From: Seohaeicola saemankumensis
GTDB lineage: Bacteria > Pseudomonadota > Alphaproteobacteria > Rhodobacterales > Rhodobacteraceae
Assembly (NCBI RefSeq): GCF_021021435.1
Contig: NZ_JAINWI010000011.1
Location: forward strand, 1 to 64,000
DNA length: 64,000 nucleotides
Reading direction: 5' to 3'
Shown: positions 1-8,022 of the stretch, one piece after another
How the letters are laid out: every line of letters begins with the position of its first letter
Numbering within the stretch: position 1 is the stretch's first letter
Position numbers and translations under genes: made by a program
Notes under the pieces: model-generated
The model's input: only the letters and a program-made list of their open reading frames with translations
Databases searched by the model: none
Told to the model about the DNA's origin: nothing

Positions 1-26
1 GAGACATCTTGTGCGAGCGCTGTCAT
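1..26 (-). CDS. 5' end of an unidentified gene running off the window
   Basis: A minus-strand ATG (complement of 24-26) is preceded by a strong AGGAG ribosome binding site at 34-38. The reading frame gives M-T-A-L-A-Q-D-V before the window ends. Too little is visible to name a product. The palindromic upstream stretch at 56-87 would be its control region. Confidence 0.5.
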
Positions 27-55
27 GGCAGTCTCCTGAAAAAAGGGGGCATTTG

Positions 56-87
56 TTACCCGCAATAGGTAATGCATTTGCATTGCC
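56..87 (-). promoter_or_regulatory. overlapping palindromes upstream of the leftmost gene
   Basis: TTACC at 56-60 and GGTAA at 68-72 form an inverted repeat with a 7-nt spacer. Overlapping it, positions 68-87 form a 20-bp near-perfect palindrome whose core is AATGCATTTGCATT (71-84). It lies about 40-60 bp upstream of the minus-strand start at 26. The GTAATG-N6-CATTGC layout recalls Zur/Fur/Mur-type metal-repressor boxes of alphaproteobacteria. That assignment is inference; only the symmetry is seen. Confidence 0.35.
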
Positions 88-207
88 ATGTCAAGATAAG
101 CGCAGAATCTGCTGTCGACGGAGAGTTCGATCAACCGTTTCGCGCAGCGCCTAATCTCGCCCCGCCTAGACTAGGTTGGCCTCGCACGGTAGTTTCAATT
201 CAGGAAG

Positions 208-474
208 TTAAGGAACCGGACCATCCCCGAACAAGAAACTATCCAGATCCAAAAGCCATTTCCCAAGATCATTCGAGTTCCTGAAACCATAGTTCAAATC
301 TCTTCTAGCTGCTGCAACAGACCAATTCCCATCAGAGCCAAGTCTTTGAAGATTTGCACGGAACGCGGCGGATAGCTGAGGATCACCTGTCAGCAGTCCT
401 TTTAATGCCTCGGGATCATATGAATCCGTGGCAAGGTAGCAGAGAAGCAAATCGTAGAACTCTTTATCTTGCAT
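208..474 (-). CDS. small acidic protein, possible immunity protein
   Basis: An 88-residue protein starting M-Q-D-K-E-F. The ATG at 474 is chosen because GAGGT lies 7 bases upstream; the longer frame to 564 overlaps the preceding gene and has no comparable site. It is acidic, probably alpha-helical, has no signal peptide or membrane segment, and ends in a D-D-L-K-like helix and acidic tail. It follows the gene ending at 479 by only 4 bases, so the two are surely co-transcribed. A short acidic protein right behind a C-terminal-looking module is the usual layout of polymorphic toxin/immunity pairs, but I do not recognise the family, so immunity function is inference. Confidence 0.45.
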   Translation of the reverse strand: MQDKEFYDLLLCYLATDSYDPEALKGLLTGDPQLSAAFRANLQRLGSDGNWSVAAARRDLNYGFRNSNDLGKWLLDLDSFLFGDGPVP

Positions 475-478
475 GTGC

Positions 479-772
479 TTACCTCTTATTCGGGTAGAGA
501 GTATAAAGATCGACTGAACCGTCTGGTCGCAGAGTGTATACCGCGATGACAGTCCCACCCTCAAAGTTCACATCTACCGGGCGAGCGCCACTATCGCCGA
601 AGTCACCGATCCTTTCGACCCCTTCAACACGTCTAGCAAAATCAGGCCCCAAAGTATCTTCAATGGGCACCTCAACCCTGAAGCGACGGACGGGTTTTGC
701 CGGACGTGCAGAGGCGGCGTTCAGCGCATCTGTGAAATCTGCACTACGCTGGATGATGGCGTCAGCGGCCAC
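479..772 (-). CDS. unidentified small protein, possible orphan toxin C-terminus
   Basis: A 97-residue frame with a GTG start at 772. The frame stays open upstream beyond that point (residues V-S-E-A-D-Y precede it, back to about 860 on the complement), which suggests the piece is the tail of a longer protein cut by the junction with the plus-strand gene at 857. The C-terminal half alternates short beta-strand-like segments and ends in L-Y-P-N-K-R, with basic and aromatic residues. The next gene begins 4 bases after its stop. This fits a displaced polymorphic-toxin tip with its immunity gene. No toxin motif is recognised, and an ordinary hypothetical protein is equally possible. Confidence 0.4.
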   Translation of the reverse strand: MAADAIIQRSADFTDALNAASARPAKPVRRFRVEVPIEDTLGPDFARRVEGVERIGDFGDSGARPVDVNFEGGTVIAVYTLRPDGSVDLYTLYPNKR

Positions 773-856
773 ATAATCCGCCTCTGAGACTATCCGAGAT
801 GCAACATCCGGCGGTCGGTGATCTCGGCCAATATGGACACCATCACCCGGAAACGA

Positions 857-1393
857 ATGGAAAAGACTGCTTGTGAAGTGCAGGCAAAGGAAACAGCCCC
901 GCCCATGCAGCTATCCATGAAAGGAACCGCGCTGCACATCGCCTTCAAATGTGACAGCGTGGAAATCGCGACTGTGGTGCAAATGGCGGATATCGGCACC
1001 CGCGACTGTGAATTTCACAAGGGATTAATCGGTCAAATCGCTTGCTTGGGTTCACAGTCTACAAGCGTGGACAGCGACAACTCCAACTTTGTTTTGTCGG
1101 TGGTCCGGTCCATCAAGCCGCGTGACGAACTGGAGGCACTACTTGCCACGCAGATGGGCGCGATCCATGCGGCGACCATGATGCCGGCAAGACGCTTGAA
1201 CCATGTCGAAAACATACCACAGCAGGACGCAGCCGAGCGCGCTTTGAACAAGCTGGCCCGCGCGTTCACTACGCAGATGGATGCGTTGAAGCGATACCGC
1301 ACAGGAGGGCAACAGAAGGTCACAGTTGAACATGTGACGGTCAATGCAGGCGGTCAGGCGATTGTGGGGGCGGTAACGTCCAACAGCGAGTAG
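857..1393 (+). CDS. mobile-element-associated hypothetical protein (GGQAIVG tail family)
   Basis: A 178-residue protein. The ATG at 857 is preferred because GGAA lies just upstream; a GTG at 818 would add 13 residues over a stretch that reads as coding on the other strand. Residues from about 80 on (helical segment with R-R-L-N-H-V-E-N-I, then K-R-Y-R-T-G-G-Q-Q-K-V-T-V, then G-G-Q-A-I-V-G) match a family I remember as common in alphaproteobacterial prophages and plasmids. Function unknown. In related genomes it often stands next to a small gene like the one at 2308; here an AT-rich gene separates them. Confidence 0.6.
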   Translation: MEKTACEVQAKETAPPMQLSMKGTALHIAFKCDSVEIATVVQMADIGTRDCEFHKGLIGQIACLGSQSTSVDSDNSNFVLSVVRSIKPRDELEALLATQMGAIHAATMMPARRLNHVENIPQQDAAERALNKLARAFTTQMDALKRYRTGGQQKVTVEHVTVNAGGQAIVGAVTSNSE

Positions 1394-1438
1394 AGACCAA
1401 CAAATAAATTCAACGCTAAATGCCCCACCGAACTGCTC

Positions 1439-2179
1439 TCAGTTATCAGCGAATGAGAAAATTCTTGGGCAGGCTGGCTTGCCGCTTCCAGCCATAATGT
1501 AGGAGTAGGATTTATGCAGAAACCCGGTTGCTATAAAATAAGTACACTCCAACGTCTTTGGAACTTCCCTGCTCACTCGTTCACTATAAAACGCGGCAAA
1601 ACTACCACTTTCTACAGGACGTAGCTTTGATGAAATCAAAACTTCCCAACTGCTTAAATATATTGCTAGCCACACAACAATCATCAACATCACTAGCAGC
1701 TTCATTTTCCCAAACAACCAAACAGAATTGCTTGACTTCGTCTGCAGAGACTTGAAGTCTGAACCATCCATATGCTTTGAAGTCAATTTGAATTTTTCAG
1801 GAGTGTATGCTTGATCTAAGCTGGCTGGCCACTGTCCAAAAAATGCATATCCAGCACCAAGCAATGCACCTATTGAACCCCACTTAACAAATAACGATCC
1901 AGGATAGTCATTGAAATTCAGTGTGCCTTGAAGAACCTTAAACGGAATATCCGATGCTATACTTATTGAAGTAGTGAAAACAAAAAGGCCCAGAAAAAGA
2001 CCAAAAGCAAGGCTGCCGATTGCCACACTAAATCTAATGATAATTCTATAACTCTCTCGATTGATTGCTCGAAAGATAAACAAAAAAAACTTGCTAAATG
2101 CTAACGAGAAGATGAACGTCGGAAGGAACGTATTCAGCACGCGCGCCACCACGTTTAGCAAAAAATCCAATTTCAACAC
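1439..2179 (-). CDS. membrane protein of unknown function, AT-rich
   Basis: A 246-residue protein with about four hydrophobic segments: around residues 8-37 (very F/L-rich), 45-72, 98-116 and 158-176. A soluble stretch at 120-155 is rich in K and S, and the C-terminal 60 residues are polar. The gene and its flanks (1400-2280) are visibly more AT-rich than anything else here and use AT-ending codons, which indicates recent transfer. It lies opposite to and between two mobile-element families, next to a tRNA. No family is recognised. Defence cargo or superinfection exclusion are conceivable roles but are not supported by a motif. Confidence 0.55.
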   Translation of the reverse strand: MLKLDFLLNVVARVLNTFLPTFIFSLAFSKFFLFIFRAINRESYRIIIRFSVAIGSLAFGLFLGLFVFTTSISIASDIPFKVLQGTLNFNDYPGSLFVKWGSIGALLGAGYAFFGQWPASLDQAYTPEKFKLTSKHMDGSDFKSLQTKSSNSVWLFGKMKLLVMLMIVVWLAIYLSSWEVLISSKLRPVESGSFAAFYSERVSREVPKTLECTYFIATGFLHKSYSYIMAGSGKPACPRIFSFADN

Positions 2180-2307
2180 TCAAAGGCACTCACTACAAAA
2201 GTGCCAACAATCAAGTCGCTTAAGAAACGTTGTATAAGACAAGCTAGCTTTCTCCAAGAGATACCTTGTAAAGCGACGCAGGGCACTCAAAGGGAGGGGG
2301 GGAACAA

Positions 2308-2589
2308 ATGAAACCGGACAACAACCCCATGCACCCCGCCCAGCGCCTTGCGGATGCTCCTAGATGCACAGCAAAGGCCAAGACCACGGGTTGCCGTTGC
2401 AAAGGCCCCGCTGTGAACGGTTGGAATGTTTGCCGGATGCATGGGGCTAGGGGCGGCGCACCAAGCGGGCCAGCCAATGGCAAATGGCGTCACGGTAATC
2501 GGTCGCGGGCAAGTGATGAATTCAAGCGCGCATTAGCTGAACTATTGGCAGATGCCCGCGAAACATCAAAGGCGCTGGACGACTACTGA
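2308..2589 (+). CDS. small HGxRGGAPxGxxNG-type mobile-element protein
   Basis: A 93-residue basic protein with a strong ribosome binding site (AGGGAGGGGGG at about 2290-2300). It has a cysteine-containing part (C-T-A-K-A-K, C-R-C-K-G-P-A, C-R-M-H-G) followed by G-G-A-P-S-G-P-A-N-G and R-H-G, a composition typical of a small family found beside integrated elements in alphaproteobacteria. The paired cysteines and histidine suggest a small metal-binding or nucleic-acid-binding fold. Function unknown. It ends 87 bases before the 3' end of tRNA-Ser, a usual position for cargo left by tRNA-targeted integration. Confidence 0.55.
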   Translation: MKPDNNPMHPAQRLADAPRCTAKAKTTGCRCKGPAVNGWNVCRMHGARGGAPSGPANGKWRHGNRSRASDEFKRALAELLADARETSKALDDY

Positions 2590-2675
2590 CTTGTCCCAAG
2601 CGTTTTTTCTATGTGGGTCTTTTTGTGGGGTAAATCAAAAAATGTCAGATTTTATCTTTTAATTTCAACACTTAT

Positions 2676-2765
2676 TGGCGGATGGGGTGGGATTCGAACC
2701 CACGGTACGGTTCCCCGCACGCTAGTTTTCAAGACTAGAGCCTTAAACCACTCGGCCACCCATCC
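2676..2765 (-). tRNA. tRNA-Ser (anticodon TGA)
   Basis: The complement folds as a class II tRNA. The acceptor stem GGATGGG pairs with CCCATCC, discriminator G, and CCA is encoded at 2676-2678. The anticodon stem CTAGT/ACTAG encloses loop CTTGAAA (anticodon TGA), a long variable arm follows, and the T-arm has GGTTCGAATCC. The 3' end faces the accessory genes at lower coordinates, as expected for an integration site. I found no second copy of the 3' end in 1-2600. Confidence 0.95.
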
Positions 2766-3167
2766 GTGTCCTGTTGCTGCGGAGAACAGAATGTAGGGTT
2801 TCAAAACCGCTCAATACTGCTCACCGCATTCGGATGGGTGTTCCTCTATTTTTCTTCGTCCTCTCCTGCAAGCACAAGTTTTCAGGGCGGGGATTTTCAG
2901 CCATCAGAGCAATCATGCGGTCTGAGTGCATTGCCCGCCTCAAGCATGGTCCGGACGCACGGGCGCGCGAGAGCATTTTCAGGGGTTTTTCGCCCAAAAT
3001 CCCGTCACGGCCCGCTAGTCACTTTTCTTGACAGGCTGTTACCGCTAGACTGCGCGCAACGCCGCCTTGCACCGTGTGATTTGTGGTGCAGGGTGACTGG
3101 CAGAAGGACCGCATAACCGGCGAAACCTGTCATTATGGCGTCGAGGCAGCAGGGCAAGGGGCAAGAT
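2766..3167. other. intergenic region upstream of the SPOR lipoprotein gene
   Basis: About 400 bases without a convincing gene. The frames here are short, lack ribosome binding sites and show no family resemblance. A TTGACA hexamer lies near 3028 on the plus strand, but no well-spaced -10 element is evident. It presumably carries the promoters of the tRNA (leftward) and the lipoprotein gene (rightward). Confidence 0.4.
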
Positions 3168-4085
3168 ATGACATTGATTCAATTCGGCACAGAACGCCGG
3201 TCAGGCATAAAAGCATGGCTTCTGGCAGGGGTGGCCGTTGTGACGCTGGCCGCCTGCGATGAAAGCGGGCAAATGAGCCTGTTTCAGGGCATTGGTGGCG
3301 CGCAGCAAGGCGCGGGCGATACCAGATCGGTCCGGATGGTCGAGCGTGATGTCGAAGCGCCGGATGTGTTTCAGGTTACCGAGGCAGGGTTGTGGGATGG
3401 CCGCCCCTCGCTTGGCGGGGTCTGGGTGGCGCACCCCGATGTCAGCGAACCTGAACGCGTGATTGTCCGCAATACGACAAACGGAAATTTCGTGATCGGC
3501 GCGTTGTTCCGGCGCGAGGTCGACACCCCCGGACCGCGCGTGCAGGTATCATCGGATGCTGCTGAAACGCTTGGGATGTTGGCCGGTCAACCTGTGCAGT
3601 TGAACGTCACCGCTCTGCGCCGCGAGGAAGTGTCGGACACAACCGCACCTGCAGACGCAACAGAGGTCTCCGTAGAGGAGGGAACAGTTCCCGCCCCCTC
3701 GGAGATCACCGAAAGCAGGCTTGATCCCATCGCATCGGCCGCGGCCGCGATCGAGGCAAGCCCGCCAGCCCGACCGCCTGCAACGGCCGTGCCGACCAGG
3801 GCGCCTACAGCACCACCCGCTGCCCCCTCACCACCGGCAAGGGCTTCTTCACTCGACAAACCATTCCTGCAGATTGGGATTTTCAGTATTGAGGCCAATG
3901 CAGAACGCGCGGCAACAGCCATGCGGAATGCAGGCATGGTGCCGTTGGTCAAGCGGCAGACAAGCCAGGGCAAGGATTTCTGGCGGGTTCTGGTCGGCCC
4001 TGCCTCTAGCGCAGCGGAACGGACATCCCTGCTGTCCAAGATCAAGACCGAGGGCTTTACCGATGCCTATGCTGTCACCAACTAG
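3168..4085 (+). CDS. SPOR-domain lipoprotein
   Basis: A 305-residue protein. The ATG at 3168 is chosen because AAGGGG lies upstream and it gives a compact signal peptide; a frame start at 3135 would add 11 polar residues. The signal ends in lipobox L-A-A-C with Cys30 as the likely lipidated residue. Residues about 160-225 are low-complexity, rich in A, P, T and S (a periplasmic linker), and residues about 230-305 form a SPOR domain (F-L-Q-I-G-I-F start, Q-G-K-D-F-W-R-V-L-V-G-P core). SPOR domains bind denuded septal peptidoglycan. The next gene is a D,D-carboxypeptidase, which fits a division or cell-wall role. Confidence 0.85.
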   Translation: MTLIQFGTERRSGIKAWLLAGVAVVTLAACDESGQMSLFQGIGGAQQGAGDTRSVRMVERDVEAPDVFQVTEAGLWDGRPSLGGVWVAHPDVSEPERVIVRNTTNGNFVIGALFRREVDTPGPRVQVSSDAAETLGMLAGQPVQLNVTALRREEVSDTTAPADATEVSVEEGTVPAPSEITESRLDPIASAAAAIEASPPARPPATAVPTRAPTAPPAAPSPPARASSLDKPFLQIGIFSIEANAERAATAMRNAGMVPLVKRQTSQGKDFWRVLVGPASSAAERTSLLSKIKTEGFTDAYAVTN

Positions 4086-4090
4086 GGCCC

Positions 4091-4120
4091 GTCGCTGTGA
4101 TAAAGGCGCGACAGCGACGC
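4091..4120 (+). terminator. hairpin after the SPOR lipoprotein gene
   Basis: CGTCGCTGT (4091-4099) and ACAGCGACG (4112-4120) are perfect 9-bp arms around a 12-nt loop, 6 bases after the stop codon and followed by CTTT. The short T-run makes it a weak intrinsic terminator or an RNA-stabilising hairpin between the lipoprotein gene and dacC. Confidence 0.5.
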
Positions 4121-4215
4121 TTTAGCCAGATGACGGGCGCCACTTGCCTGCAAGACACCTTGCCAGGAGTATCTGCAGGCAGAGCCGCGACAAAGGACCG
4201 GAAAGGACGTCACCG

Positions 4216-5421
4216 ATGACTAAACACTTCACCCGATTCTCGCCCAGCCTGCGCCATACTGCTGGCATCGCGGTCATTGTGGCGGCGCTTATGGCGCCTG
4301 CAGCGCAGGCTTTCGACACGCGGGCAGGCTCGGCCTTCGTGATGGACCAGACAACCGGCACGGTGCTTTTGTCCAAGAACGCCGAAACGCCGCTTCCGCC
4401 TGCCTCGATGTCGAAACTGATGACGCTCTACATGCTGTTCGAGGCGCTGGAGCGCGGCACCGTCACGATGGAGACGACATTTCCGGTCTCGTCGCGCGCC
4501 CGGGCGATGGGCGGCTCGACCATGTTTCTGAACGAGCAGGACACACCCAGCGTCCGTGAGCTGATCCTCGGCATTATCGTCAATTCGGGTAATGACGCCT
4601 GCGTTGTCGTGGCCGAAGGCCTGTCGCCCACAGGCACCGAAGACGGGTTCGCGGCCCTGATGACGCAACGCGCGCGCGAGTTGGGCATGACCGAGACAAC
4701 GCTGGCCAATGCCTCGGGCTGGCCGAACCCGCAGCACCGCATGTCGATGCGCGATCTTGGTGTGCTGGCACAGCGGCTGATCGAGGATTTCCCCGACTAC
4801 TACCTCTATTTCAACGAGCGGGAATATGACTACAAGAACCGCGCGCCTGCCAACCGCTTAAATCGCAACCCGTTGTTCCGGCTGGATATCGGGGCGGACG
4901 GCCTGAAAACCGGCCACACCGAAGAGGCCGGATTCGGACTCGTCGGATCGGCCGCACAGGGCGACAGGCGCGTGATATTTGCTATCAGCGGCATGGACAC
5001 AGACCAGACCCGCGCCGAGGAGTCCGCCGCCATCGTCAACTGGGCCTTTCGCCAGTTCGCCGAACGCAGCGTGGCGAAAGCCGGACAGGTGATTGCCGAG
5101 GCAGATGTCTGGCGTGGCGATCAGACACGGGTCGGGATGGTTCCGGAAAGCGATGTGACAATGCTGGTCCCTGCCCTGTCCGGCGACAGTATCGAGGCCG
5201 AAATCGTCCATCAGGGGCCGATCAACGCGCCCGTCGTCAAAGGACAGATTCTGGGTGAGATGATCCTGACCCGCGAGGGACTTGAACCGGTGCGGGTGCC
5301 GCTGGTCGCTGACCGCGACGTGCCTCTGGGCGGGTTTGTGACGCGCGTTCTGACCACCTCGCAAGTGCTGCTTGAGCGGTTCACGCAGGACAATGTGGCA
5401 ACAGGCGAGAGCGGATCTTGA
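4216..5421 (+). CDS. dacC: D-alanyl-D-alanine carboxypeptidase (PBP5/6 type)
   Basis: A 401-residue serine peptidase of family S11 that trims the terminal D-Ala from peptidoglycan stem peptides in the periplasm. The ATG at 4216 has GAAAGGA upstream and opens a signal peptide ending near A-Q-A at residue 32. Catalytic motifs are all present: S64-M-S-K67, S124-G-N126 and K231-T-G233. A C-terminal beta-rich domain (about 285-375) matches PBP5 domain II. No clear amphipathic anchor is seen at the C-terminus. Its stop overlaps the tmk start by 4 bases. The symbol dacC or dacA cannot be settled from sequence alone. Confidence 0.9.
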   Translation: MTKHFTRFSPSLRHTAGIAVIVAALMAPAAQAFDTRAGSAFVMDQTTGTVLLSKNAETPLPPASMSKLMTLYMLFEALERGTVTMETTFPVSSRARAMGGSTMFLNEQDTPSVRELILGIIVNSGNDACVVVAEGLSPTGTEDGFAALMTQRARELGMTETTLANASGWPNPQHRMSMRDLGVLAQRLIEDFPDYYLYFNEREYDYKNRAPANRLNRNPLFRLDIGADGLKTGHTEEAGFGLVGSAAQGDRRVIFAISGMDTDQTRAEESAAIVNWAFRQFAERSVAKAGQVIAEADVWRGDQTRVGMVPESDVTMLVPALSGDSIEAEIVHQGPINAPVVKGQILGEMILTREGLEPVRVPLVADRDVPLGGFVTRVLTTSQVLLERFTQDNVATGESGS

Positions 5422-6059
5422 CTGCAGGCGGGGGCTTCATCAGCTTTGAAGGCATAGACGGGTCCGGCAAGTCAACGCAGGCCCGATTGCTGGCGGATGC
5501 GCTCCGCAAGGGTGGTCAAGACGTTCTTCTGACGCGCGAACCCGGCGGCTCTGCGGGGGCCGAGGAAATCCGCAAGTTGGTTCTGGAAGGCCCGCCCGAC
5601 CGCTGGTCGCCCGAAACCGAGATCTTGCTGTTCACCGCCGCGCGCCGCGACCATCTGGAGCGCACGATCCGCCCCGCACTGGATGCAGGCCGGATCGTGA
5701 TCTGCGACCGCTTTGCCGATTCCACCCGCATGTATCAGGGATTGCGGGGGGCAGGACTACGGCTGATGGTGGACAGCTTGCACGATCTGATGATCGGGCA
5801 GGAACCGGATCTCACCCTTCTGATCGACATGGACCCGACCACCGGTCTGGCTCGCGCCCTCGGGCGGCAGGGAGCCGAGGAACGCTTTGAATCCTTCGGC
5901 CAGCAGATGCAGGAACAGATGCGCGCCGGTTTTCTGGCGCTGGCCCGCGACAATAGCGACCGCATCCGCGTGATTGATGGTGCCCGCGCGCCAGAAGAGG
6001 TCGCCGCCGATGTTGCGCGGATCGTGGCCGACCATCTGGCCAGAGCCACAGTCGCATGA
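5418..6059 (+). CDS. tmk: thymidylate kinase
   Basis: A 213-residue dTMP kinase that phosphorylates dTMP to dTDP for DNA synthesis. The P-loop G-I-D-G-S-G-K-S-T is at residues 12-20, the dTMP-binding T-R-E-P-G-G-S follows near 39-45, and the D-R-F-A-D-S-T box is near 97. The start is TTG at 5418, overlapping the dacC stop by 4 bases, and the frame has no better start close by. The 3' end overlaps holB by 4 bases, so translational coupling through dacC, tmk and holB is likely. Confidence 0.95.
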   Translation: MTAGGGFISFEGIDGSGKSTQARLLADALRKGGQDVLLTREPGGSAGAEEIRKLVLEGPPDRWSPETEILLFTAARRDHLERTIRPALDAGRIVICDRFADSTRMYQGLRGAGLRLMVDSLHDLMIGQEPDLTLLIDMDPTTGLARALGRQGAEERFESFGQQMQEQMRAGFLALARDNSDRIRVIDGARAPEEVAADVARIVADHLARATVA

Positions 6060-7174
6060 CCGAAGACACGCTTCCCGAACCCGACCGGCTGGAAGGTGCC
6101 CCGCATCCGCGCGACACCGCAGCACTATTCGGGCAATCCAGCGCCGAGGCGTCCTTTTTGCAGGCCTATACGTCGGGCCGGATGCATCATGCATGGTTAC
6201 TGACAGGTCCGCGCGGCATCGGCAAGGCCACGATGGCATGGCGGATCGCCCGTTTTCTGCTGGCCACTGCCGAGGATACAGGGCCAAGCATGTTCGCGCC
6301 CGAACCGCCCACTACCCTGCATATCGACCCCGAAGACCCTGTCAGCCGTCGCCTGCGCGCGCTGTCCGAGCCGGGGCTGTTCCTGCTGCGGCGCGGCCCC
6401 ACCGACAAGGGCGACCGCCTGTCCAATGATATCCGCGTCGATATGGTGCGCAAACTGGCCGGCTTTCTGCATCTCAGCGCGACCGAAGGCGGGCGTCGCG
6501 TGGTGATTGTCGACGCCGCAGACGAGTTGAACAGTCAGGCCGCCAATGCCCTGCTGAAAATGCTGGAAGAACCGCCTGCGCGCTGCTTCTTTCTGATGAT
6601 CTCGCACCAACCGACGGGGCTTTTGCCCACGATCCGCTCGCGCTGCCGCGAATTGCGGCTACAGCCACTGGAGCATGACGAAATGACCCGCGCGCTGGAT
6701 CAGGCAGGGGTCGAGGTGCCCGCTGACACGGCTGCGCTGACGGAACTGTCCGCCGGATCGGTCGGCGAGGCGATGCGCCTCATCTCGCAGGGCGGATTGT
6801 CCATCTATGCTGACCTGATCTCAATGTTTGCGCGCCTGCCCGATCTGGACCGCCCGCGCGCCTTGCGGCTGGCCGATGCCGCCGCCGCGCGGGGGGCCAC
6901 GAACCGGCTGGACCTGTTGCTGGCGCTGGTCGATCTGATGCTGGCGCGGCTGGCGCGCAGCGGTGCCGCCGGTCACCCCCCCACCATCGAGGCAGCACCC
7001 GGCGAGGCCGCGATGATGGCGCGCCTCGCGCCCGGACCGGACAGCGCGCGCGCATGGGCAACCACGGCACAACAGATCAGCGCCCGCACGGGGCACGGGC
7101 GGGCGGTCAACCTTGACCCTGCCTCGCTTGTCCTAGATACGGTCTTCAGGATTCAGAAAACCGCGGGCGGTTGA
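6056..7174 (+). CDS. holB: DNA polymerase III subunit delta'
   Basis: A 372-residue clamp-loader subunit. It keeps an AAA+ fold with a G-P-R-G-I-G-K-A-T-M loop at residues 51-60, the L-L-K-M-L-E-E-P-P motif typical of delta' and DnaX, and the R-S-R-C-R sensor region. The Zn-binding cysteine cluster of E. coli delta' is not obvious, as in many alphaproteobacteria. It follows tmk with an ATGA overlap; the tmk-holB pair is common across bacteria. Confidence 0.92.
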   Translation: MTEDTLPEPDRLEGAPHPRDTAALFGQSSAEASFLQAYTSGRMHHAWLLTGPRGIGKATMAWRIARFLLATAEDTGPSMFAPEPPTTLHIDPEDPVSRRLRALSEPGLFLLRRGPTDKGDRLSNDIRVDMVRKLAGFLHLSATEGGRRVVIVDAADELNSQAANALLKMLEEPPARCFFLMISHQPTGLLPTIRSRCRELRLQPLEHDEMTRALDQAGVEVPADTAALTELSAGSVGEAMRLISQGGLSIYADLISMFARLPDLDRPRALRLADAAAARGATNRLDLLLALVDLMLARLARSGAAGHPPTIEAAPGEAAMMARLAPGPDSARAWATTAQQISARTGHGRAVNLDPASLVLDTVFRIQKTAGG

Positions 7175-7194
7175 TCCGGCCCCCAAGGCAGACA

Positions 7195-8022
7195 ATGACC
7201 AACCATCATACCACCCAGACCAAGACCCAGATCACCGACAGCCATTGCCATCTCGATTTCCCCGATTTCGAGGGTCAGCTTGATGCGGTGATTGCCCGCG
7301 CCCATGCCGCAGGCGTGACGCGTATGGTCACGATCTGCACCAAGGCCCGCAACGAACCCGCCGTCCGCGCCATCGCCGAGGCGCATGACAGCGTGTTCTA
7401 TAGTTTCGGCATCCATCCGATGTCGGTCGCCGATACGCCGATGGTGACACTGGACGAACTGACCACGATCGCAGCCCACCCAAAATGCGTCGGCATCGGC
7501 GAGACCGGTCTGGATTACCACTACACCGCCGAAAGTGCTGCCCTGCAACAGGACAGCCTGCGCGTGCATATCGACGCCGCGCGACAGACCGGCCTGCCCC
7601 TGATCATCCACGCCCGCGCCGCAGATGACGACATGGCCCGCATCCTGACCGAGGAATACCTCAGCGGCCCCTTTAGCTGCGTCATGCACTGCTTCTCCTC
7701 CAGCGCCGAACTGGCCCGCGCGGCGCTTGATCTGGGATTCTACTTGTCAATGTCGGGCATCGCGACCTTCCCCAAGTCACAGGAATTGCGCGATATTTTC
7801 GCGGCGACCCCGCTTGACCGCATCCTTGTGGAAACCGACGCACCCTATCTGGCGCCCAAACCCTTTCGCGGAAGGCGCAATGAACCCGCCTATACGCTGC
7901 ACACAGCCGAAACAGGGGCCGAGGTTTTTGGCATCCCCCTGCCCGATTTCGCCGCAGCGACACAGGCCAATTTCGACCGCCTGTTCACCAAGGCCGCCCG
8001 TTACCGTCAGGCGGCTGCCTGA
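7195..8022 (+). CDS. tatD: TatD family metal-dependent hydrolase
   Basis: A 275-residue TIM-barrel hydrolase; the family has 3'-5' DNase activity and removes damaged ends. Metal ligands are visible: D-S-H-C-H-L-D-F near residues 15-22 (two His), G-I-G-E-T-G-L-D with the bridging Glu, H-C-F-S-S-S, and V-E-T-D-A-P-Y near the end. The ATG at 7195 is chosen over an upstream codon at 7171 because AAGG precedes it. The stop overlaps the next ATG (TGATG), so both are in the tmk-holB operon. Confidence 0.92.
   Translation: MTNHHTTQTKTQITDSHCHLDFPDFEGQLDAVIARAHAAGVTRMVTICTKARNEPAVRAIAEAHDSVFYSFGIHPMSVADTPMVTLDELTTIAAHPKCVGIGETGLDYHYTAESAALQQDSLRVHIDAARQTGLPLIIHARAADDDMARILTEEYLSGPFSCVMHCFSSSAELARAALDLGFYLSMSGIATFPKSQELRDIFAATPLDRILVETDAPYLAPKPFRGRRNEPAYTLHTAETGAEVFGIPLPDFAAATQANFDRLFTKAARYRQAAA

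Noticed and set aside
72-284. Plus-strand 70-residue frame at the left edge
   Set aside because: No ribosome site, mixed composition, and it runs over the palindromic control region and the end of the small minus-strand gene.
208-564. Longer version of the small gene starting at 564
   Set aside because: It overlaps the upstream gene by 86 bases, and the ATG at 474 has a good ribosome binding site.
3028-3052. Promoter with TTGACA before the SPOR gene
   Set aside because: The only nearby -10-like hexamer (TAGACT) is 12 bases away, too close for a sigma-70 promoter.
3587-4045. Minus-strand 152-residue frame opposite the SPOR lipoprotein
   Set aside because: It is the antisense of the A/P-rich linker; the real gene is on the plus strand with a signal peptide and SPOR domain.
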